Part shown: in pieces, positions 58,478 through 64,000 of the stretch
Layout: the number at the start of each line of letters is the position of its first letter
How positions within the stretch are numbered: position 1 is the stretch's first letter
Origin: Antilocapra americana
Taxonomy: Eukaryota > Chordata > Mammalia > Artiodactyla > Antilocapridae
Direction of reading: 5' to 3'
NCBI GenBank assembly: GCA_007570785.1
Contig: ML664664.1
Span: 514,358-578,357 of the forward strand
Length of the DNA stretch: 64,000 nt
Notes under the pieces: generated by a model
Seen by the model: only the letters and a program-made list of their open reading frames with translations
The model's database searches: none
What the model was told of the DNA's origin: nothing
Made by a program: the position numbers and the translations under genes

Positions 58478-58850
58478 GGGGGGGTGAGTGGGGCTCAAGA
58501 GGGAGGGGATATATGTATACATATAGCTAATTCAGGGCTTCCGTAGTGAATCAAACATAAAACATCTGCCTGCAATGCAGAAGACTTGGGTTCCATCCCT
58601 GGTTGGGAAGATTTCATGGGGGAGAGAATGGCAACCCTCTCCAGCATTCTTGCCTGAAGAATTCCATGGACACAGGAATCTAGTGGGCTACAGTCCATGG
58701 GGTTGCAAAGAATAGGACGTGACTGAGCGACTGACACACACATAGCTGATTCACCTTGCTGTACAGCAGAAACACAACACTGTAACGCAAATACACTCCA
58801 ATATTAAAATAATAGAGCAAATAAATATTTTAAAAGCAAATCTAAAAAAA
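58478..58850 (+). mobile_element. L1 LINE 3' end split by a Bov-tA
   Basis: L1 text 'gtggggctcaagagggaggg' (58478-58532) resumes after the SINE as 'agctgattcaccttgctgta' and ends 'cactccaatattaaaataat' with an A-rich tail. Non-coding 3' UTR only. Confidence 0.8.
58533..58741 (+). mobile_element. Bov-tA SINE inserted in L1
   Basis: Sense copy: 'gggcttccgtagtgaatcaa' to 'gtgactgagcgactgacaca'. It is flanked by 'atagctaattca' on the left and 'atagctgattca' on the right, a target-site duplication with one mismatch that lies within the L1 text. Confidence 0.88.
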
Positions 58851-59404
58851 AAAATTCATTAACCTGCTGACTGCATAATCTGTCTAAGCATTCGAATGCA
58901 AATATGAGCAATAATCTGGAATTTTCTACCCAAACTTTCTAATCAAAATTTGGGATTTTGCTGTAACAGTCTTGAGCTGCTATTGGGAGAAGAGTATTAC
59001 ACTGGGTTAAGATCTGTATTTGATGTCTGCTCAGCTACTCACTGGGAGTAGTGTCATGAAAATGCTCTTTTAAATCTCCGAGGCTCTTTTTTGTATTTGA
59101 ATAATCAGAAAATAAATCCAAGCATTCAACTTCATGTGGGGCTCAAAAAACAAAACACATATGAAGCTGCCAGGTAAACTATCAAGTGTCCTACGCATGG
59201 TATATGGGTTGGCCCTCCTTGTCTATGGGTGTAGAAACCGTGGGAGAGAGGGCCAGCTGGGCTATACCACTTTGAGTACAGGACTTGAGCATGTGTGCAT
59301 TTCAGGATCTGCAAGGGTCCTGAAACCAGTTTTAGCAGATACTAAGGGATGATTATAATGGTCCTAAAGTAAGTGGTTGCCCCAAGTAGCTATCAAGAAT
59401 GAAA
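58851..59404. other. Unassigned sequence
   Basis: No gene or repeat recognised. Confidence 0.4.
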
Positions 59405-59595
59405 TGACAGGGACTTCCCACGTGGTCCTGTGGCTAAGACTCTGCACTCCCAATGCAGGGGGCTGGGGTTCGATCCCTGGTCAAGGACTATCCCACATGC
59501 CACAACTAAGTGTTCATATGCTGCAACTAAAGATCCAAGTGCCACAACCAAGACCCCGCACAGGCAAAAAAAAAAAATAAAAAAAAGAAAGAAAT
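59405..59595 (+). mobile_element. CHR-type tRNA SINE
   Basis: Head 'gggacttcccacgtggtcct', B-box-like 'ggggttcgatccctggtc', tail of A with interspersed T. The flanks 'aagaatgaaatgacaggg' and 'aagaaagaaattacaaggg' are a probable target-site duplication. Confidence 0.85.
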
Positions 59596-60319
59596 TACAA
59601 GGGTTTAAGACCTGTTTTCTGAAAATTAGAGCTACTTGTGCTCCCTGTGTCATTCACAAACTCTTTCCTTTCTTAAGTGTACAAGAAACACTGTTCTAAG
59701 CTTTGACAGGAGGCTTTTGATGCCCAGGGGAGCCAGCACAGATCTTTGTAAAACAGAGAGAAACTCTCTGACATCCTACATATTCCAAGAGGAGCCCTAG
59801 TTCCTGTCATGGAAAATCTGTAAGAACACCTGTACAATCTTTATTAGTGTCAATGTGTTCAGAAAGAATCAGAACAGAGCTGTATGAACATAAGCCATTG
59901 AACGTATGCCATTCCATTTTTCCCCCTCATCCCTCATATGGCACTTAAAGACTGCTTCAGTGGATATTTAAATTCTCATTTTGTTAATTGAGGTCTATAC
60001 TAATTGCTCAAGACTCATTTCCCAGTAGCACCGTGTTGCTATATTCCATTTTTGCAAAGTTTAACTGAATTAGTAAAAGAACACTCTAAGTTTGTTTCTG
60101 AAAAATAAATAAATAATTGGGGAAGAGGGAGAGAATTCCCTGTGATGATAGCACACACTGCTATACATCCAATTTGTTAGACTCCAGATCCCGTGCTTAC
60201 AGTCTCTATATCACCAACTCCTGAAAATAGGCAGCTTTCAAAGGATACAGCTGCAGATCCTGGACCATCTGAGAGGAGCCATCGTATGTCCCTGTAATAA
60301 TTCTCTAATTCTAGAGCTA
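59596..60319. other. Unassigned sequence
   Basis: No gene or repeat recognised. Confidence 0.4.
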
Positions 60320-60524
60320 AGGGCTTCTCAGGTGGCTCAGTGGTAAAGAATCCACCTGCCAATGCAGGAGGCTCAGGTCTGATCCCTGGGTCAGGAAGAT
60401 CCCCTGGAGCAGGAAATGGCAATCCATTCCAGTATTCTTGCCTGGAAACCTGCATGAGCAGAGGATCCTGGTGGGCTATAGTACATGGGGTCGCAAAGAG
60501 TCGGACACGACTGAGTACTCATGC
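60320..60524 (+). mobile_element. Bov-tA SINE
   Basis: Sense full-length copy: 'gggcttctcaggtggctcag', 'aggtctgatccctgggtcag', and 'cgcaaagagtcggacacgac' at the end. The frames over it on both strands are repeat-derived. Confidence 0.9.
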
Positions 60525-60879
60525 TGCCTTAGCTGGAGTTAAGGCAGAAAGAAGTGGTGTCTCTGCAAAGGACAATTTCAACCCCTTGGAAGCAGTTCTT
60601 GCTGGAAGCAGCCCTTGTAGAAAGTAGAATTGCACACGAAGAGATGGCTTTTTTTTTTTCTCATCTGGTGAGGTCCCTAACACTCAAGATTTTTCTTTCC
60701 CTAATGTAGGAGGGAGTGAACACTCAGGTGCTGAATAAAGGGACACAAGATTCCATACAGAGCTGAAAAGAACTGAGGTGGTGTAGTGAACTCAAATCAT
60801 GTGATGCCATGGCCCCACCCACTTGGTGACACAACAAATGAGGTTGTAGGTCCTAAAGAGACAGACTGTGAGACAAACT

Positions 60880-61235
60880 GTGAGGCTGGAGAAGATTCCT
60901 GAGTCCCTTGGACTGCAAGGAGATCCAACCAGTCAATCCTAGAGGAAATCAACCCTGAATATTCACAGGAAGGACTGATGTTGAAGCTGAAGCCCCAATG
61001 CTTTGGCCACCTGATGTGAAGAGCTGACTCACTGGAAAAGACCCTGATGCTGGGAAAGATTGAGGGCAGCAAGAGAAGGGGGCAACAGAGGATGAGATGG
61101 CTGGATGCCATCACTGACTCAATTGACATGAATTTGAGCAAGCTCCAGGAGATAGTGAAGGACTGGGAAGCCTAGCATGCTGCAGTCCATGGGGTCACAA
61201 AGAGTCGGACACAACTGAGCAACTGAACAACAACA
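60880..61235 (+). mobile_element. BovB LINE 3' end fragment
   Basis: Sense, from 'ggctggagaagattcctgag' to 'acacaactgagcaactgaac' with an A-rich tail ('caacaacaaaaag'). It covers only the last coding codons and the 3' UTR. Confidence 0.88.
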
Positions 61236-61299
61236 AAAAGAAAGAAAAAGACAAGAGTAGAGAGAGCTATTTTGGAAAAGGACCAGGGAAGGGCCTTGG

Positions 61300-61740
61300 G
61301 AAAAACAGGTCAGTGTAAGCTAAAGAACAAAGACCCTGGGCGTCTGAGTCCCAGAAACAAAAATCCAGCTGGCAGTAATTTATCTCTGTTACACTAAGGA
61401 GTATACCTTGCTGCCAGAAGACAGAAGCTCAACTATAAATTTTAACTATATCAGTTTCTGGGTTATCTTGCAGAAAATTCTCATGCATTTTTTTCCCCTC
61501 CCTATGGAGTCACCTATTGCTGATCAAAGAAGCTTGACAATTTCTGGAAATTATCAGTTTCCAGATAGGAAACAAAAAGGAGACAAGCCCTCCCTTTTGT
61601 CATAAAAGCAACTTGTCCCTTCTATTCCGGGAGCTGGCTCTTTTCCTTCTCTCTTGTGCACAAGCTGTCTCTTCTAATATAAAGCTTTGCTTGCCTAAGG
61701 GTCATGTAGAAGCGATATTCATTTCCATGGTATTACTGTC
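61300..61740 (+). mobile_element. Possible solo LTR fragment, class unknown
   Basis: A TATA-like 'cataaaagcaac' (about 61600) is followed about 75 bp later by 'aatataaagctttgcttgcc'. This spacing and wording resemble the R region of class I LTRs ('aataaagctttgcttgcc' type). The ends and any flanking duplication are not resolved. Confidence 0.4.
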
Positions 61741-61939
61741 CAAGAAGAATCTGGAAAGGGCCTGGTATTGCCAACAGGCATAGGGAAAGCTCAGAAAATA
61801 TGGGAGGAAGGGGAGGAGAAAGCTACAATTTCACCTATCTCCTCATCAGAACTTCATCTTGACTTCTGGGATTCCCATACTATAGCTCCAAGAATATCAT
61901 CTCTCACCAGAGGAGGGCAACCCAAAGCTGCTAAGGACA

Positions 61940-62371
61940 ATCAATGAAGCCACTTGAGAATGTGACCATATTTGGAAATAGGGTTTTTGCAGACATTCAA
62001 GTTAAGGTGGGTCATCAAAGTGGCCCTAATCCAATATGACTGTGTCCTTCAAACAAACCAACCAACAAACAAACAAACAAAACACATAACTGAACAGAGA
62101 TAGACACAGAAAAAGGAAGAACGCCATGTAAATATGAAGACAGAGGTTAGAATGATGGATCTACCAGTTAAGGAATGCCAAAGACTGTCAGCAAACCAAC
62201 AGAAGCAAGAAGACAGGCATAAGATGGGCTTTGTCCTCACAACCCCTAGAAGGAACTTTGCCAACACCTTGATTTGGGGTTTAAAGCTTCCAGAATTGTT
62301 AGGAAATAAATATTTCTTGTTTAAGCCACAGTCTGATACTTTGTTACAGCAGGTATAAGAAAGGAATACAA
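61940..62371 (+). mobile_element. MLT1-like ERVL-MaLR LTR
   Basis: 'gtgaccatatttggaaatag', 'gtggccctaatccaatatga', then 'caccttgatttggggtttaa' and 'ccagaattgttaggaaataa', ending 'tttgttacagcaggtataag'. This order is typical of the MLT1/MST LTR group. An (AAAC)n-type expansion at about 62050-62090 interrupts it. Confidence 0.7.
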
Positions 62372-62379
62372 TGATCACA

Positions 62380-62753
62380 ACTAGGATTGCCCATGCTCCC
62401 TTGGTTAGCCCATACACTAACACTGGAATGATACAAGATTAGCATGGCCCCTGCACAAGGATTACACACAAATTCAGGGAGTGTTCTATATTTTGGAGAA
62501 TGAAATGGAAGATTAGGTTTGATATACATACACTACCATGTGTAAAATAGATAGTAGGAACCTGTGGAGTAGCACAGGGAGCTCAGCTCAGTGCTCTGTG
62601 ATGACCTAGAGGGGTGGGGTAGGGGAGGGAAGGGAGGCTCAAGAGGAAGGGATGTATGTGTACTTACAGCTGATTCACACTGTCCTACTGCAGAAACTAA
62701 CACAGCACTATAAAGCATTATCCTACAATTAAAAATAAGAGAGACTAGGATTG
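62380..62753 (+). mobile_element. U6 snRNA-L1 chimeric retroinsertion
   Basis: A U6-derived sequence (62393-62494) is followed directly by an L1 3' end (about 62500-62742) in the same orientation. The 10-bp direct repeat 'actaggattg' flanks the pair at 62380-62389 and 62744-62753. The shared duplication shows that both parts entered in one event. Such U6-L1 chimeras are known in mammals and are attributed to template switching of the L1 reverse transcriptase from L1 RNA to U6 RNA. Confidence 0.85.
62393..62494 (+). pseudogene. U6 spliceosomal snRNA pseudogene
   Basis: U6 is the catalytic-core RNA of the spliceosome. The copy keeps 'agattagcatggcccctgca', 'caaggattacacacaaattc' and the terminal 'ttctatatttt'. 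Wording of the 5' stem is recognisable but mutated ('atgctcccttggttagccca'). The ACAGAGA-type segment is damaged: 'gatacaagattagc' where U6 has 'gatacagagaagattagc'. It is also about 5 nt short. No type 3 RNA polymerase III promoter elements are seen upstream, where an old MLT1 LTR lies, so it is a dead copy. Confidence 0.9.
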
Positions 62754-63565
62754 GCCTAGGTATCGTCAGAATTGTCAAGTAACTCTATTCATCCTGGCCT
62801 TTCTTTATCAGCCTTATTTCCTATTTGAGGTACCAATGTTTCAGAGCTAACCCCTCTGCTTTCAGTTTGACAGCACCCTTCTGCTGTTTGAAAATTCATT
62901 TGCGAACTCTTTCTGGTTATAACACGTGTTAGAAGATATTCAGGGAATGCAGTCTTTATACTGTGAGTTCATTCATTAAGTTAACAAATGGGTTGCATGC
63001 ATCTACTATTTAAAAGTCATTCTTCCAGGTGCTGGGCATCTATCACTGAACAGGGAAAAAAAAAAATCCCTGTCCTCACAAGAGTTTATATTCTAGTGGA
63101 TTTATAATCTGGACTTGAACTCAATCCCCAAATCCTTATTTTACACCAAAACGTGAAATGTGTTTATTCTCAAAAGGAATAAATTCTAATTAAATCCATC
63201 TTTCTCAAAGTACTTTACAGGAAACCTCCATCAGAATCTCTTAACATGCTTGTCCAAATAAAGATTATTGGTCTTCGCACTAGGCCCACTCAGTTAAACT
63301 CTAGAGGGTGGGGTATAGTAATTTTAACATTCTTAGCATGAATGTTCCCTAATCTTGGTCCTTTTTCTAGACTAAGCAGAAGGAAGTAGAGGTCTGAGAT
63401 CTCAAAGGGAAGGAAGCTAATTCACAGGGAGATAGAATGAGTTCATGTTTCAAAAACAAATGTTTACTGGTCATTCAGAGACAATGGGGACACAGAGAGG
63501 ACACCAACCAAATAGGCTTTACTGGGTTTCTCGCTATCACTTTATTATAGTTTTCTATAACTGTG
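62754..63565. other. Unassigned sequence with an ancient repeat-like patch
   Basis: At 62965-63115 the wording 'ttcattcattaagttaacaa', 'ccaggtgctgggcatctatc' and 'ccctgtcctcacaagagttt' resembles an ancient L2/MIR-age repeat. Family assignment is uncertain. No gene recognised. Confidence 0.4.
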
Positions 63566-63728
63566 GGCTTCCCAGGTGGCTCAGTGGCAAATACAGATTT
63601 GATCTCTGAGTTAGGAAGATCCCCTGAAGGAAGAAAGAGCAACCCACTCCAGTATTCTTGCCTGGGAAATCCCATGGACAGAAGAGCCTGATGGGCTACA
63701 GTCCAGGGGGTCACAAAGAGTTACACAC
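63566..63728 (+). mobile_element. Bov-tA SINE with deletion in the tRNA head
   Basis: 'gggcttcccaggtggctcag' is followed immediately by 'tggcaaatacagatttgatc', so most of the usual 'aagaatctgcctgcaatgca'-type text between the A and B boxes is gone. The BovA body is normal ('caacccactccagtattctt'). Flanks 'ataactgtgg' and 'ataagtgtag' suggest a decayed target-site duplication. Confidence 0.85.
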
Positions 63729-63950
63729 ATAAGTGTAGGTGACAGCTCCTTCCTGGGACAGCTCTCCTATTTAAAAATTTTTTTTAGGCTGTAAGAAGGA
63801 AGTAAATGGTTCTTGAGCCTTTTAAGCCTTGTTTATTTTCATCTGAAAATAATCCACATGCCAGAGTGACACATCTGGGGGTGGCCTGCCCTGAACCCCA
63901 TCACTGGTCTATTAGCACAGAAAATAGAGTCAATGTCAGTCATTCGTGAA

Positions 63951-64000
63951 GGGTCGGACACGACTTCACTTTCGCTTTTCACTTTCATGCATTGGAGAAG
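63951..64000 (+). mobile_element. BovA2 SINE, cut by the window end
   Basis: 'gtcggacacgacttcacttt' and 'cactttcatgcattggagaa' are the first 50 bases of a BovA2 copy. The remainder lies beyond the window. Confidence 0.8.

Noticed and set aside
1..64000. CRISPR array, operon, toxin-antitoxin or other prokaryotic system
   Set aside because: The whole window is mammalian repeat-rich DNA. No regularly spaced repeats or clustered genes exist.

Overview
This window looks like non-coding nuclear DNA from a ruminant, most likely a bovid. The evidence is repeat content. BovB (RTE-clade) LINE pieces, tRNA-headed Bov-tA SINEs, BovA2 SINEs and CHR-type tRNA SINEs all occur repeatedly, and this combination is known from ruminants. 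Base composition is AT-rich with scattered microsatellites, several of them on the tails of Bov-tA copies. I recognise no host protein-coding exon, functional tRNA, rRNA or CRISPR array. The reading frames above 100 codons lie in transposon remains or in chance open stretches without recognisable domains. One 100-base run of N (40973-41072) marks an assembly gap.

Layout. Positions 1-9100 hold old L1 pieces, several Bov-tA copies, a BovB copy with a 5' inversion (3054-3366), an MER5A-like DNA transposon remnant and a CHR SINE. Positions 9108-10588 carry the longest BovB fragment, with reverse transcriptase motifs broken by frameshifts. Positions 11529-12005 hold two CHR SINEs stacked on one target site, and 14399-15455 an L1 3' half with a local inverted repeat. 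From 17.6 to 25.3 kb there are three further BovB fragments and an unexplained direct repeat (22661-22840 and 23877-24060). From 25.3 to 46.9 kb the window is mostly low-copy-looking DNA with L1, L2, MIR, Bov-tA, CHR and BovB insertions.

Positions 46975-51400 form a defective class I (gammaretrovirus-like) endogenous provirus on the minus strand. Its order is a complete 5' LTR, a tRNA-Gly-type primer binding site, a leader, gag, protease, part of reverse transcriptase, and then a truncated 3' LTR. RNase H, integrase, env and the 3' LTR U3 are absent. All coding parts are interrupted. Positions 52-64 kb continue with BovB, Bov-tA, CHR, an MLT1-like LTR and a U6 snRNA pseudogene fused to an L1 3' end inside a shared 10-bp target-site duplication (62380-62753).

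No new multi-gene system is present. The items worth a second look are records of retrotransposition: the U6-L1 chimera, the 5'-inverted BovB, the deleted provirus with its specific breaks, a possible tail-only insertion at 42447-42489, the local inversion in an L1 3' end, and the diverged direct repeat near 22.7 and 23.9 kb. All repeat family names come from recognition by eye, without a database search, so boundaries are approximate unless a target-site duplication is given.
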